Assembly: GCF_010686755.1 (NCBI RefSeq)
Contig: NZ_JAAGXA010000001.1
Span: 558,001 to 622,000 of the forward strand
Length of the DNA stretch: 64,000 nucleotides
Direction of reading: 5' to 3'
Origin: Nocardioides zeae
GTDB lineage: Bacteria > Actinomycetota > Actinomycetes > Propionibacteriales > Nocardioidaceae
Made by a program: the position numbers and the translations under genes. Of the stretch, positions 29,237 through 39,577 are shown in pieces (within the stretch, counting starts at the first letter, position 1; each line of letters starts with the position of its first letter). The notes beneath the pieces were generated by a model, which did not search any database, had not been told where the DNA came from, and saw nothing but the letters and a program-made list of their open reading frames with translations.

Positions 29237-32200
29237 GTGCTCGAACCTTCTCCTCGCCCGTCCCCGTCACGTCCACCCGCTGAGGCACGTCGGCCGCGCC
29301 GCGCCCTCGCCGCCGGTCTCGGTCTCGGCCTCGCCGCCTCGGCGCTGGCCGTGCTGCCCGCCGGCTCCGCTGCCGCTGCCCTCGACGGCTCCGGTGTCGT
29401 CATCTCCGAGTTCTACGGGGGTGGAGGTAACGGCGGCGCCGAGTACACCCACGACTTCGTGGAGCTCTACAACCCGACGGACGCCGCGGTCTCGCTCGAC
29501 GGTTGGTCCGTGCAGTACCGGAACAACGCGGGCACGAGCGCGGCGCAGGTCACCCCGCTGACCGGCTCGATCCCGGCCGGCGGCCACTACCTCGTGCAGT
29601 GGGCCAAGGGCACCGGCGGCACCAAGGCGCTCCCCACCCCGGACGCGACGGGCACCGTCTCGGCGTCGGCCACCGGTGGGCAGGTCTGGCTCGCCTCCAC
29701 GACCACGGCGCTCAACCCGCCCGTCGGCAACGTCACCGGCGCTCCCATCGTCGACTTCCTCGGCGCCTCGCCGACGTCCCCGTCCTACGAGGGCGCGCCG
29801 GTCACGGCTCCGCCGGCGAACCCGACCTCGCTGCAGCGCGCGGCGGACGGCAAGGACCGGGACGACAACTCGCTCGACTTCGTGGTCGCGGCCCCGACCC
29901 CGCAGAACTCGGGCCCCGCGCCGGAGCCCGAGCCGGAGCCCGAGCCCGAGCCCGTCGACCCGGTCGACGTGACGATCGCCGAGATCCAGGGCACGGGCGC
30001 CGAGACCCCGCTCGACCGCACCGCGCTCGTGCGCACGCGGGGCGTCGTCACCGCGTCGTACCCGACCGGCGGGTTCGACGGCTTCTACCTCCAGACCGCC
30101 GGCACGGGCGGCGACCCGAAGCCGGCCGAGGGCGGCGCGTCGGACGCGGTGTTCGTGTGGCTGGGCTCGTCGAGCGTGAGCTACCCGGAGATCGGCGACC
30201 ACGTCGAGGTCGTCGGCCTGCCGACCGAGTCCAACGGGCTCACGCGGGTCGATGCCCGCGCCGCCTCGCAGGGCAGCACGGCCGTGCTCACGGAGCCCGC
30301 AGAGGCGGTCAAGCCGCGCGAGCTCGTGCTCCCGGCGCCCGAGCTGCGCGAGCAGTACGAGGGCGAGCTCGTCCTGCCGACCGAGGCCTACACGGTCTCC
30401 AACAACTTCAACCTCAACAACTTCGGCGAGATCGGCCTCGCGGTGGGCGACACCCCGCTCATCACGCCGACCGAGGTGGCCCGTCCGGGTACGCCGGAGC
30501 TCGACGACGTCAAGGCGGACAACGCCGCGCGGGCGATCGCCATCGACGACGGCTCGAGCACCAACTTCCTGGGCAGCGCGACCAACAAGGCCATCCCGCT
30601 GCCGTGGGTCAGCGGCGGCGACGTCGTGCGGGTCAACGCCACGGCGACGATCACGGACCCGGTGGTCATCGACTGGCGCAACAACACCTGGAAGTACCAG
30701 CCGACCGAGCAGCTCACCGCGGAGGGCGACGCCCCGGCGACCTTCGAGGACACGCGCACCGCGGCCCCGGAGGAGGTCGGCGGCGACCTCCAGCTCGCGA
30801 CCTTCAACGTGCTCAACTACTTCACGACCACCGGTGAGGAGTGGGCGGTGGCCGGCAGCGGGCGCTCGTGCACCTACTACACCGACCGCGAGGGCGCGAA
30901 CGTCACCAACGACCGGTGCGACCCCAACGGCCCCCGCGGCGCGGCCAACCAGGCCAACCTGGAGCGCCAGGAGGCGAAGATCGTCGCCGCCATCAACGCC
31001 ATCGACGCCGACGTGATCTCGCTCGAGGAGATCGAGAACTCGGCCGCGTTCGGTCTCGACCGTGACGAGGCGCTCGCGACGCTCGTCGCCGCGCTCAACG
31101 AGCAGGCCGGCGCCGACCACTGGGCCTACGTGCCCTCGCCGGCGGCGGTGCCCGCGGACGAGGACGTCATCCGCACGGCGTTCATCTACCAGCCGGCGTC
31201 GGTCGAGACCGTGGGCGACTCCGTCATCCACGACGACGAGGCCGTCTTCTTCAACGCCCGCGAGCCGCTCGCCCAGGCGTTCAAGCCGGCCGGTGGCGCC
31301 GACGATGACGCGTTCGCCGTCATCGTCAACCACTTCAAGTCGAAGAGCACCTCGGGCGCGCCGTCCAGCGGTGACAACGCCAACGGGGAGCAGGGTGCCT
31401 GGAACGGCGACCGCGTCCGCCAGGCGGAGTCGCTCGCCGACTTCACCGCGGAGTTCGCGGCGGAGGCGGGCACCGAGGCGGTCTTCCTCACGGGTGACTT
31501 CAACTCCTACACCCAGGAGGACCCGCTGCAGGTGCTGTACGGCGAGGGCTTCACCGACATCGCCTCCGAGGGCGAGTGGAGCTACAGCTTCAGCGGCATG
31601 TCCGGTTCGCTCGACCACGTGCTCGCGAACGAGGCGGCCACCGCGATGGTGACCGGCTCGGACATCTGGGAGATCAACGCGGTCGAGTCGGTGGCCTACG
31701 AGTACAGCCGGTCCAACTACAACGCGACCGACTTCTACGCCCCGGACGCCTACCGCTCCTCCGACCACGAGCCGCACGTCGTGGGCATCGCGGTGGGCGA
31801 GGCCGAGCCGGCCCCCGCGACGGTCGTCACGCCGGGCACGGTGCAGAACGCGTACGGCGACGTCGTCCGCGTCCCGGTCCAGATCGAGACCGAGGGTGCG
31901 GCCGGCGGCCGGGTCGACCTCCACTGGAACGGCGGCATCATCGGCTCGGCGGACGTCGTCGACGGCAAGGCCGTCGTCGAGGTGCCGCGTCGCGTGCTCA
32001 CGCCGAAGTCCTACCGCGTGCTGGTGCGCTACAGCGGCGACGCCACCACGCAGGCGGCCGACGGCGGCGTCACCATCCAGGTCGGCAAGGCCCGCACCAA
32101 CCTGCTGCTGAGCGCCACGCAGCCCCTGCCGGCCGGGCGCAGCGGCACGCTGACGATCCGCATCGGCAACTCGTCGGGCTTCCCGGCGACCGGGTGGGTC

Positions 32201-32365
32201 AACGTGGTCTACGGCGGCAAGGCCTTCCGGGTCTTCGCCACCCGCGGTCTCGCCACGATCACGCTGCAGCCGGGCCGGGTGGGCACGCACCGGGCGAGCG
32301 TCTACTACGAGGGCAGCGCGACGGTGTCGCCGGCCTTCGGCACGCTCAGCATCCGGGTCGGCTGA
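29237..32365 (+). CDS. Secreted ExeM/NucH-family endonuclease with lamin-tail domain
   Basis: Encodes about 1042 residues. After a signal peptide (RRALAAGLGLGLAASALAVL, cut near AAA-LDG) comes a lamin-tail domain (VVISEFYGGGGN, DFVELYNPTDAAVSLDGW), a PE repeat linker, an OB-like nucleic-acid region, and the endonuclease/exonuclease/phosphatase core (LQLATFNVLNYF, VISLEEIENSAA, NHFKSKSTSGAPSSG, FLTGDFNSYTQEDPL, SSDHEPHVVG). The C-terminal part holds two Ig-like repeats. The family degrades extracellular DNA and helps use it as a phosphorus source. The GTG at 29237 was chosen because AAAGG lies 7 bases upstream and the signal peptide follows directly. It separates pgsA from cinA. Confidence 0.9.
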   Translation: MLEPSPRPSPSRPPAEARRPRRALAAGLGLGLAASALAVLPAGSAAAALDGSGVVISEFYGGGGNGGAEYTHDFVELYNPTDAAVSLDGWSVQYRNNAGTSAAQVTPLTGSIPAGGHYLVQWAKGTGGTKALPTPDATGTVSASATGGQVWLASTTTALNPPVGNVTGAPIVDFLGASPTSPSYEGAPVTAPPANPTSLQRAADGKDRDDNSLDFVVAAPTPQNSGPAPEPEPEPEPEPVDPVDVTIAEIQGTGAETPLDRTALVRTRGVVTASYPTGGFDGFYLQTAGTGGDPKPAEGGASDAVFVWLGSSSVSYPEIGDHVEVVGLPTESNGLTRVDARAASQGSTAVLTEPAEAVKPRELVLPAPELREQYEGELVLPTEAYTVSNNFNLNNFGEIGLAVGDTPLITPTEVARPGTPELDDVKADNAARAIAIDDGSSTNFLGSATNKAIPLPWVSGGDVVRVNATATITDPVVIDWRNNTWKYQPTEQLTAEGDAPATFEDTRTAAPEEVGGDLQLATFNVLNYFTTTGEEWAVAGSGRSCTYYTDREGANVTNDRCDPNGPRGAANQANLERQEAKIVAAINAIDADVISLEEIENSAAFGLDRDEALATLVAALNEQAGADHWAYVPSPAAVPADEDVIRTAFIYQPASVETVGDSVIHDDEAVFFNAREPLAQAFKPAGGADDDAFAVIVNHFKSKSTSGAPSSGDNANGEQGAWNGDRVRQAESLADFTAEFAAEAGTEAVFLTGDFNSYTQEDPLQVLYGEGFTDIASEGEWSYSFSGMSGSLDHVLANEAATAMVTGSDIWEINAVESVAYEYSRSNYNATDFYAPDAYRSSDHEPHVVGIAVGEAEPAPATVVTPGTVQNAYGDVVRVPVQIETEGAAGGRVDLHWNGGIIGSADVVDGKAVVEVPRRVLTPKSYRVLVRYSGDATTQAADGGVTIQVGKARTNLLLSATQPLPAGRSGTLTIRIGNSSGFPATGWVNVVYGGKAFRVFATRGLATITLQPGRVGTHRASVYYEGSATVSPAFGTLSIRVG

Positions 32366-32410
32366 CCGGTCGGAACCGACGCTCCACCGGCGGCGGGGGA
32401 GGATGGGGCC

Positions 32411-32911
32411 ATGAGCCCTGATCCGCACCCCGCCGCCGTCGAGGCCCTCGACGCGCTCGTCGCGTCGGGGGCCTCGCTCGCTGTCGCGGAGTCGCTCACC
32501 GGTGGTCGGGTCGCCGCGGCGCTGACGGGCGTGCCCGGAGCGTCCCGGGTGTTCCGGGGCGGTGTCGTGTCGTACGCGACGGAGGTCAAGGTCGACGTGC
32601 TGGGCGTGCCGTCGTCCGTGGTCGAGGGTGATGGCGTCGTGTCCGCCGCCTGCGCCGAGGCCATGGCCCGCGGTGCCGCCCGGCTGCTCGGCGCCACCCA
32701 CGCGGTCGCCACGACGGGTGTCGCCGGTCCGGACGAGCAGGAGGGCAAGCCCGTGGGCACCGTGTTCGTCGGTGTCCTGACCCCCGGCGGCGTGCGCAGC
32801 GAGCGTCTCGACCTGTCGGCCGCGACCGGGCGTGCGGGCATCCAGGACGCGACGGTGGACGCCGCGCTGCGCCTGCTCCTCGCTGCTGCCGAGCTGGATC
32901 CGCGCGGCTGA
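32411..32911 (+). CDS. cinA: CinA-family nicotinamide-nucleotide amidohydrolase
   Basis: Encodes 166 residues, the single-domain CinA_C (PncC) form. The family motifs are AESLTGGRVAAALTGVPGASRVFRGGVVSYATEVK and TTGVAGPDEQEGKPVGTVFVG. The enzyme deamidates nicotinamide mononucleotide to nicotinate mononucleotide in pyridine nucleotide recycling. The start ATG lies about 9 bases after GGGGGAGG. The next gene is the ClgR-like regulator, the usual actinobacterial neighbour. Confidence 0.93.
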   Translation: MSPDPHPAAVEALDALVASGASLAVAESLTGGRVAAALTGVPGASRVFRGGVVSYATEVKVDVLGVPSSVVEGDGVVSAACAEAMARGAARLLGATHAVATTGVAGPDEQEGKPVGTVFVGVLTPGGVRSERLDLSAATGRAGIQDATVDAALRLLLAAAELDPRG

Positions 32912-32995
32912 CTCACGGATGGTGCCGACGGGATGAAACAGGGATCGGGTAGCGTTGCACACCACCTGAGGCTCACGATCAGAAAGGACAGCCGC

Positions 32996-33319
32996 ATGGT
33001 GCTCTACCGGCACTCACTGGGCGACGTCCTCCGTCGTCGTCGCGTGCAGCAGGGCATGACCCTGCGCGAGGTCTCTGCGGGAGCCCGGGTCAGCCTCGGC
33101 TACATCTCCGAGGTGGAGCGTGGCCAGAAGGAGGCGTCGAGCGAGCTGCTGGCCTCCCTGTGCGCCGCCCTCGACGTCCCGCTGTCGACGGTGCTGCTCG
33201 AGGTGAGCAGCGAGGTCGCGCGTGAGGAGTCACTCCTGGCGCCCGTGCCGATCACCGCGTCGGCACGTCCGACCCGACCGCGTCCCGAGCCCGACGCCGT
33301 CGTCGCCTCGGCGGCCTGA
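32996..33319 (+). CDS. clgR: ClgR-like XRE-family transcriptional regulator
   Basis: Encodes 107 residues with one Cro/CI helix-turn-helix: [60 protein letters not shown]. The motif [19 protein letters not shown] is characteristic of ClgR/PopR, which activates clp protease genes and stress functions in actinobacteria. The short C-terminal tail ends VVASAA, an Ala-rich end that fits proteolytic turnover by ClpP (known for ClgR; inferred here). The ATG follows AAAGGA by about 7 bases. A -10-like TAGCGT lies further upstream at about 32950. Confidence 0.88.
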   Translation: MVLYRHSLGDVLRRRRVQQGMTLREVSAGARVSLGYISEVERGQKEASSELLASLCAALDVPLSTVLLEVSSEVAREESLLAPVPITASARPTRPRPEPDAVVASAA

Positions 33320-33335
33320 CGCTCCCGTCCTGCGC

Positions 33336-34145
33336 TCAGCCCTCGGGCTGGCAGTGGGGGCACCAGTACGTCGACCGCTCGCCCCGCTCCGGCGCGTCCG
33401 TCTCCGCCCGCATCACCACCTGCACCGTCGTGCCGCACCGACGGCACGGGTCGCCGGCGCGCCCGTAGACCCACAGCTGCTGCCCGCGGCGCAGCACGCC
33501 GGTCGTGCAGCGTGAGGAGCGCTCGCGGTTGGCGTCGAGCATGGCCTGGGAGCGGGCCAGCAGACGAGGCAGGTCCGGCACCGCGGCCACCGGCCGACGC
33601 GGGTGGATCCCCATGACGAAGCAGATCTCGTTGACGTAGACGTTGCCGATCCCGGCGAGGTTGCGCTGGTCGAGCAGGGCCTCGACGAGGGGGCGCTCCG
33701 ACCGCTCGCGGAGCCGCCGCTCGGCCTCGGCGGGGTCCCAGCCCGGGCCGAGCAAGTCGGGCCCGAGGTGGCCGACCACGTCGTCCTCGTCGCTGGTCGG
33801 CAACAGGTCCACGACCCCGAGCGCGAAGCCGATCGCCTGCACGGGACCGGCGGTCAGCACGACGCGCGCCTGGTGGGCGGGCCGGCGCCACCGGCCGTCC
33901 CGCGCGGTCGTGGTCTGCCAGATGCCCTCCATCTTGAGGTGCGTGTGCAGCGTCCAGGCGCCGCTCGCGTGCTCGAGGCGCGTGAGCAGGTGCTTCCCCC
34001 GGGGGATGGTGCCGGCGTACCGCGCCCCGTCGAGGTCGGCCGTCGCGTACCGCGGCACCCGCAGGTCCACCCGGTCCAGCACCCGTCCCTCCAGCGCCCG
34101 GTCGAGTCGCCGCGCCGCCTGCAGGACGGTGTCGCCCTCAGGCAC
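33336..34145 (-). CDS. nei: DNA glycosylase/AP lyase of the Fpg/Nei family (endonuclease VIII)
   Basis: Encodes 269 residues. The catalytic start PEGDT (proline 2, glutamate 3) identifies a Nei-type enzyme. The helix-two-turn-helix region ALLDQRNLAGIGNVYVNEICF and a C-terminal zinc finger (CRRCGTTVQ and YWCPHCQ) are present. It removes oxidised bases from DNA. Its start overlaps the end of lhr by 8 bases, so the two repair genes are coupled. It is convergent with clgR, only 16 bases away. Confidence 0.93.
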   Translation of the reverse strand: MPEGDTVLQAARRLDRALEGRVLDRVDLRVPRYATADLDGARYAGTIPRGKHLLTRLEHASGAWTLHTHLKMEGIWQTTTARDGRWRRPAHQARVVLTAGPVQAIGFALGVVDLLPTSDEDDVVGHLGPDLLGPGWDPAEAERRLRERSERPLVEALLDQRNLAGIGNVYVNEICFVMGIHPRRPVAAVPDLPRLLARSQAMLDANRERSSRCTTGVLRRGQQLWVYGRAGDPCRRCGTTVQVVMRAETDAPERGERSTYWCPHCQPEG

Positions 34146-37100
34146 GGAGACGCAACCCCTTGGGGCTCGCCACGAAGCCCGCGGCGTCGAGCGCGGCCCG
34201 CACGGGTGTGTCGCGGGCGCCGCCGAGGAGCTGGGCGCCGTCGGCCTGCTCGACCGTCATCCGGCCGAGGGCACCGCGCTGCACCGCGCCGGCCAGTGCG
34301 TGCGCCGCACGCCCGAGCGGATCGGCCTCCGCGGTGAACGTCAGCAGGGTGCGGCCTCCGCGCTCCACGTAGAGCACCAGCTCCCCGTCGACCGTCACCA
34401 CGAGGGCTCCGGCCTTGCGTCCGGGACGGTGGGCGCCGACCGGTGGCTCGCCCGCAGCAGGCTCCTCCCCGCCGCGCCCGACGGTGCCGGGCCGGTCGGG
34501 CCAGGGCAGGGCAGCGCCGTACGGGTTCGCGGGATCCGTCGCGGCGAGGACGTACGTCGCCGGTTCGCCCGCAGCACCGTCGACGCCCCCGGCGGGCTCG
34601 GCGAAGGTGCGGAGCCGATCGACGGCGCCGGTGGTGCCGAACTGGGCGGCCCCCAGACCCGCGACGAAGTAGCCCCGCCTGGTGCGTCCCGACTCCTCGA
34701 AGGCGGACAGCACGCGGTAGGCCCCGGCGAACCCGCCCGGCAGCCGCTCCGCGACGACGGCACCGCGGGTGACGACACCGTGTCGGGCGAGCAGCGCCTC
34801 CGCCGAGGCGTGGCCCCGCCGCGTCGCGTCCTCGTCGACCGGGGGCAGCGCCGCCCACCGCCCGCTCGTCGCGGGGCCGGCCATCCCGGCGGCGCGGGAG
34901 CCCCCGCCGGCCCCCGCGCGACCGGGGCGGGGCGGGAAGGAGCGGCCGCTGCGAGTGCGCGGGGCACGTCGCGCCGACCGGTGGGCACCCGTGCCACCCA
35001 GCCGTCCGCGGAGGGGCGCGAACGTGTCGTTGGTGACGCGTCCCGCCCAGACCAGGTCCCAGAGCGCGCCGGCGAGAGCCCCGTCGTCCGTCGTGCCGAC
35101 CGCGTCGCCGAGCTGGCGGAAGAACCAGGCACCGCCCGGGGCGAGGGCGGCGAGCACGGCGTCGTGCAGCTCCGAGGCGTCGTGGGGGGCAGGCAGCGGG
35201 AGGGTCAGGTCCGCCGCGTCGACCGGCTGGAGGGTGACCCAGCCGTCCGAGCCGGGCAGCGCACCCTGTCCCGCCCACACCACCTCGCCACCGGCGGTGA
35301 GCTCGTCGAGCATCGCGGGGGCGTAGTCGCGCACGCGGGCAGGGAGCACCAGCGACTCCCACGCACTCGCCGGGAGCGCGCACCCGGCGAGCTGGTCGAT
35401 CACGGTGAGCACCCCGTCGACGCCGTGGAGCCCGCCGCGTCGGCCGGCGCCGCGGGGACGTGGCGCGCCGGGGCGGGCACGGCCGTCGCCGGGCTCGGGC
35501 GACGGAGCGGCCGCGACCTGCTGCCAGGCCGGCAGGAAGCGCGCGAGGGCGGCAGGGTCGACGGGCTCGACCTCCTGGCGGAGCCGCGCCAACGAGCGGC
35601 GTCGGATCCGGCGCAGCACCTCGTTGTCGCACCACTCGGCGCCGCTGCCGCCCGGACGGAACTCGCCGTCCGTGACCCGTCCCTCCGTGCGCAGGCGCTG
35701 CAGGGTGGTGTCCACGACCGCGGTCCCCAGACCGAGCCGCGTGGCGACGTCGGCGGTCGTGAAGGGTCCGTGGGTGCGGGCGTACCGCGCCACCAGGTCG
35801 CCGAGCGGATCGGCCACCGGCTCGGCGAAGACCTGGGCGACGCCCGGCGGCACCGCGACCCCGAGGGCGTCGCGCAGCCGGCCGACGTCCTCCACCACGG
35901 CCCACCGCTCGTCCCCGGCCATCCGCACCTGGACCGCCCGGCGGGCGTCCGCCAGGCTGCGCAACCAGTCCGCGGCCGCCCCGGGCTCCGTGACGCGTGC
36001 GGCCACCTCCGCCTCGCTGAGCGGACCCACCACGCGGAGGAGGTCGGCCACGCCCTCGGCGTCCCGGGCGCCCCGGTCGGCCGTGGTGCGCTGCAGCTCG
36101 TGCTCGACCTCGGCGATCACCTCGGGGTCGAGCAGGTCCCGCAGCTCGGTGCGGCCGAGCAGCTCCGCCAGCAGGGCCGGGTCGAGGGAGAGGGCGGCCG
36201 CGCGCCGCTCCGCCAGGGGCGAGTCGCCCTCGTAGAGGAACTGCGCCACGTACCCGAACAGGAGCGAGCGGGCGAACGGGGACGGCGACGACGTGTCGAC
36301 GTCGACGACCTGCACCTCGCGTCGGTCGACGCGCCGGTGCAGCTCGAGCAGCGCCGGCAGGTCGTAGACGTCCTGCAGGCACTCGCGCACGGTCTCGAGC
36401 ACGACGGGGAACGACGGGTACTTCGCCGCGACCTCCAGCAGCTGCGAGGCACGCTGCCGCTGCTGCCACAGCGGCGACCGGCGGCCCGGCTGGCGGCGGG
36501 GGAGCAGCAGTGCCCGCGCCGCGCACTCGCGGAACCGCTGGGCGAAGAGCGACGAGCCGCCGACCTCGGTGGTGACGATCGCCTCCAGCTCCTCGGGCTC
36601 GAACACGAGCACGTCGCCGCCCGGCGGGTCCTCCCCGGTGTCGGGCAGCCGCACGACGATGCCGTCGTCGAACGCGTGCGCCTGGCCGTCGACGCCGTAC
36701 CGCTCTCGCACCCGCGCGTTGATCGCCAGCGCCCAGGGGGCGTGGACGGGGATCCCGTACGGCGAGTGCAGCACCAACCGCCAGTCGCCGAGCTCGTCGC
36801 GGAACCGCTCGAGGACGAGCGTGCGGTCGCTGGGCAGCACCGTCGTCGTCGCGCGCTGCTCCGCGACGTACGCCACCAGGTTGCCGGCGGCCCACTCGTC
36901 GAGACCGCTCTCGACGGCGCGGGCGACGGCCTGCGGCTCGGGGAGCGCGCCCAGCTCGCGGTGGAGCGCGCCGACGGCGGCTCCCAGCTCGGCCGGGCGG
37001 CCGGGGGAGTCGCCGTGCCAGAACGGGAGCCGACCGGGCACGCCGGGCGCCGGGGTGACGAGCACCTGGTCGTGGGTGATGTCCTCGATCCGCCAGCTCG

Positions 37101-38865
37101 TCGCGCCGAGGGCGAACACGTCGCCCACCCGCGACTCGTAGACCATCTCCTCGTCGAGCTCCCCGACACGGCGTCCGGGACCCTTCCCGCGCTCGTCGCC
37201 CCCGACGATGAAGACGCCGAACAGGCCGCGGTCGGGGATCGTGCCGCCGCTGGTGACCGCGAGGCGCTGCGCGCCCGGGCGGGCGGTCAGGTTGCCGGTC
37301 ACGCGGTCCCAGACGAGACGGGGACGCAGCTCGGCGAACTCGTCGGACGGGTAGCGGCCGCTCAGCAGGTCGAGGGTCGCGTCGTAGGCGCTGCGCGGCA
37401 ACGTCGCGTACGGCGCCGCCCGACGCACGAGGGCGAAGAGCTCGTCGACGTGGGCGGGCTCGAGCGCCACGGCGGCGACGACCTGCTGCGCCAGCACGTC
37501 GAGCGGGTTGGACGGCACCCGCAGGGACTCGATCGAGCCCGTGCGCATCGAGTCGACGGCCACGACCGTCGGCGCGAGGTCGGCGCGGAACTGGGGGAAC
37601 AGCACGCCGTGGGACACCTCGCCGACCTGGTGACCGGCGCGTCCGACCCGCTGCAGCGCGCTCGCCACGCTCGGGGGCGAGCCGATCTGGACCACGAGGT
37701 CCACCGCACCCATGTCGATGCCCAGCTCGAGGCTGCTCGTCGCGACCACGCAGGGGAGGCGCCCGCTCTTCAGGTCGTCCTCGATGATCTCGCGCTGCTC
37801 CTTGGACACCGATCCGTGGTGGGCGCGGGCGACGAGAGCGGCGGCACCGGTCGTGGAGCCGGACTGGCCGGCCAGCTCGGCGGGGGGACGTGAGGGGGCC
37901 CGGGTCTCGGACCCCTCTCCGGCGTCGCCCTCCCGGGCCTCGGCCCGCTCCTGCGCCAGGGTGTTGAGCCGTGCCGTGAGGCGCTCGGAGACCCGGCGCG
38001 AGTTGGTGAAGACGATCGTCGAGCGGTGCGACTCCACGAGGTCGAGCACGCGCTCCTCCACGTGGGGCCAGATCGAGGTGGCCGCACGTCCGGAGTCGGG
38101 ATCGTCCTCGTCGTACTCGCCCGGGGCCGTCATGTCCTCGACGGGCACGACCACCCCGAGGTCCCACTGCTTCTGCGAGGGCGGCGCGACGACCTCGACG
38201 GGACGGCCACCGGCGAGGAAGCGCGCCACCTCCTCGATCGGCCGCACGGTCGCGGACAACCCGACCCGCTGGGCCGGTTGCGGCAGGAGCGCGTCGAGGC
38301 GCTCGAGCGTGAGCGCGAGGTGGGCGCCGCGCTTGCTGCCCGCGACGGCGTGCACCTCGTCGACGATGACCGTCTCGACGCCCCGCAGCGCCTCGCGCGC
38401 CTGCGAGGTGAGCATGAGGAAGAGCGACTCCGGCGTCGTGATGAGGATGTCGGGCGGGCGGGTGCCGAGGCGACGGCGGTCGGCTGCCGAGGTGTCGCCG
38501 GAGCGCACGCCGACCTGCACCTGCGGGACCTCCACGCCGAGCCGCTCGCCGGTGGCGCGGAGGCCGACCAGCGGGGTGCGCAGGTTGCGCTCCACGTCGA
38601 CGGCGAGCGCCTTCAGCGGCGACACGTAGAGCACCCGGCACCGGTGGGCCGGCTCCTCCGGCGGGGGCGTCGTCGTCAGCCGGTCGATCGCCGACAGGAA
38701 CGCCGCGAGCGTCTTGCCCGAGCCGGTGGGAGCGACCACGAGGGCGTGGCTCCCGGAGCCGATCGCGTCCCAGGCCCCTTCCTGCGCGGGCGTCGGCGTC
38801 GCGAAGGCAGCCGTGAACCACGCCTGGGTCACCTCGGAGAAGCGGGTGAGCGCGGATGCCGACAT
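34138..38865 (-). CDS. lhr: Large ATP-dependent helicase Lhr
   Basis: Encodes about 1575 residues, matching full-length Lhr (about 1500). The helicase core has Walker A APTGSGKT (K51), VSPLKALAVDVERNL, DEVHAVAGSKRG with the DEVH box, SATVRP, and the Lhr-specific HHGSVSKEQREIIEDDLKSG and SSLELGIDMGAVDLVVQIGSP. The winged-helix and Lhr C-terminal domains follow, with a Gly/Arg-rich linker near residue 1290. Lhr unwinds RNA:DNA hybrids and 3' tailed DNA in repair. I chose the ATG at 38865 because AAGGA lies 8 bases upstream; in-frame starts at 38874 and 38889 exist. The stop overlaps nei. Confidence 0.94.
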   Translation of the reverse strand: MSASALTRFSEVTQAWFTAAFATPTPAQEGAWDAIGSGSHALVVAPTGSGKTLAAFLSAIDRLTTTPPPEEPAHRCRVLYVSPLKALAVDVERNLRTPLVGLRATGERLGVEVPQVQVGVRSGDTSAADRRRLGTRPPDILITTPESLFLMLTSQAREALRGVETVIVDEVHAVAGSKRGAHLALTLERLDALLPQPAQRVGLSATVRPIEEVARFLAGGRPVEVVAPPSQKQWDLGVVVPVEDMTAPGEYDEDDPDSGRAATSIWPHVEERVLDLVESHRSTIVFTNSRRVSERLTARLNTLAQERAEAREGDAGEGSETRAPSRPPAELAGQSGSTTGAAALVARAHHGSVSKEQREIIEDDLKSGRLPCVVATSSLELGIDMGAVDLVVQIGSPPSVASALQRVGRAGHQVGEVSHGVLFPQFRADLAPTVVAVDSMRTGSIESLRVPSNPLDVLAQQVVAAVALEPAHVDELFALVRRAAPYATLPRSAYDATLDLLSGRYPSDEFAELRPRLVWDRVTGNLTARPGAQRLAVTSGGTIPDRGLFGVFIVGGDERGKGPGRRVGELDEEMVYESRVGDVFALGATSWRIEDITHDQVLVTPAPGVPGRLPFWHGDSPGRPAELGAAVGALHRELGALPEPQAVARAVESGLDEWAAGNLVAYVAEQRATTTVLPSDRTLVLERFRDELGDWRLVLHSPYGIPVHAPWALAINARVRERYGVDGQAHAFDDGIVVRLPDTGEDPPGGDVLVFEPEELEAIVTTEVGGSSLFAQRFRECAARALLLPRRQPGRRSPLWQQRQRASQLLEVAAKYPSFPVVLETVRECLQDVYDLPALLELHRRVDRREVQVVDVDTSSPSPFARSLLFGYVAQFLYEGDSPLAERRAAALSLDPALLAELLGRTELRDLLDPEVIAEVEHELQRTTADRGARDAEGVADLLRVVGPLSEAEVAARVTEPGAAADWLRSLADARRAVQVRMAGDERWAVVEDVGRLRDALGVAVPPGVAQVFAEPVADPLGDLVARYARTHGPFTTADVATRLGLGTAVVDTTLQRLRTEGRVTDGEFRPGGSGAEWCDNEVLRRIRRRSLARLRQEVEPVDPAALARFLPAWQQVAAAPSPEPGDGRARPGAPRPRGAGRRGGLHGVDGVLTVIDQLAGCALPASAWESLVLPARVRDYAPAMLDELTAGGEVVWAGQGALPGSDGWVTLQPVDAADLTLPLPAPHDASELHDAVLAALAPGGAWFFRQLGDAVGTTDDGALAGALWDLVWAGRVTNDTFAPLRGRLGGTGAHRSARRAPRTRSGRSFPPRPGRAGAGGGSRAAGMAGPATSGRWAALPPVDEDATRRGHASAEALLARHGVVTRGAVVAERLPGGFAGAYRVLSAFEESGRTRRGYFVAGLGAAQFGTTGAVDRLRTFAEPAGGVDGAAGEPATYVLAATDPANPYGAALPWPDRPGTVGRGGEEPAAGEPPVGAHRPGRKAGALVVTVDGELVLYVERGGRTLLTFTAEADPLGRAAHALAGAVQRGALGRMTVEQADGAQLLGGARDTPVRAALDAAGFVASPKGLRLRA

Positions 38866-38925
38866 GCCGTTCATCCTTGCAGCGTGCACCGACAGTCCTG
38901 ACGGGCCGCCGTGCCGCCGCGCGGA

Positions 38926-39456
38926 TCAGTCCACGATCGCGTCCCCCGTGGGCATGTTGACGAGCATGCGCTGGTAGAAGGCCATGTCGAGCCACTGGTC
39001 GAACTTGTTGCCGACCTCCTTGAACTCGCCGACCTTCGTGAAGCCGCACGCGACGTGCAGCCGCTCGCTGGCGGGGTTCGGCAGGGCGACCGCCGCGATG
39101 GCCGTGTGCACGCCCGAGACCGCCATCGTCTGCAGCAGGGCGGGGTAGAGCAGCCGGCCGATCCCCCGGCCGCGCACCGAGTTGTCGAGGTAGATGGAGG
39201 TCTCGCGCGTCAGGTCGTAGGCGGGTCGGGGCCGGAAGGACCACGAGTAGGCGTAGCCGACGACGTCGTCGGCACCGTCCACCGCGACGATGAGGTGGTC
39301 GCCGGGGTGCTGCCCGTCGAGACGCTCCCGCCAGTACTCGCGGTCGGGTGGCTCGAGGTCGAACGTCGCGAGGGAGTGCTCGACGGCGTGGTTGTAGATC
39401 GCCGAGATCCGGGGGAGGTCGTGCTCGTGGGCGGACCGCGTCGCGTAGTCGTCCAT
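38926..39456 (-). CDS. GNAT N-acetyltransferase (phosphinothricin acetyltransferase-like)
   Basis: Encodes 176 residues. Typical GNAT elements are ISAIYNHAVEHSLATFD, the acetyl-CoA loop RGRGIGRLLYPAL and ALPNPASERLHVACGFTKVGEF. The N-terminal YNHAV and the DREYWRERL segment match the PAT/bar group that acetylates phosphinothricin or similar amines; the actual substrate is unknown. The start follows a GAGAAT box by 6 bases. It is divergent from the DinB-like gene. Confidence 0.88.
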   Translation of the reverse strand: MDDYATRSAHEHDLPRISAIYNHAVEHSLATFDLEPPDREYWRERLDGQHPGDHLIVAVDGADDVVGYAYSWSFRPRPAYDLTRETSIYLDNSVRGRGIGRLLYPALLQTMAVSGVHTAIAAVALPNPASERLHVACGFTKVGEFKEVGNKFDQWLDMAFYQRMLVNMPTGDAIVD

Positions 39457-39577
39457 CCGGCCATTCTCCCCCCGCGCCCGGCCCGACGCGCCGGAAGGGG
39501 GCCTGCGGCAGTGTCCTGCTGCTCGTTGGCAGCGTCCGCGCTCCCCGGCGGCAGCCGGCCCTGCGATCATGGGCCGC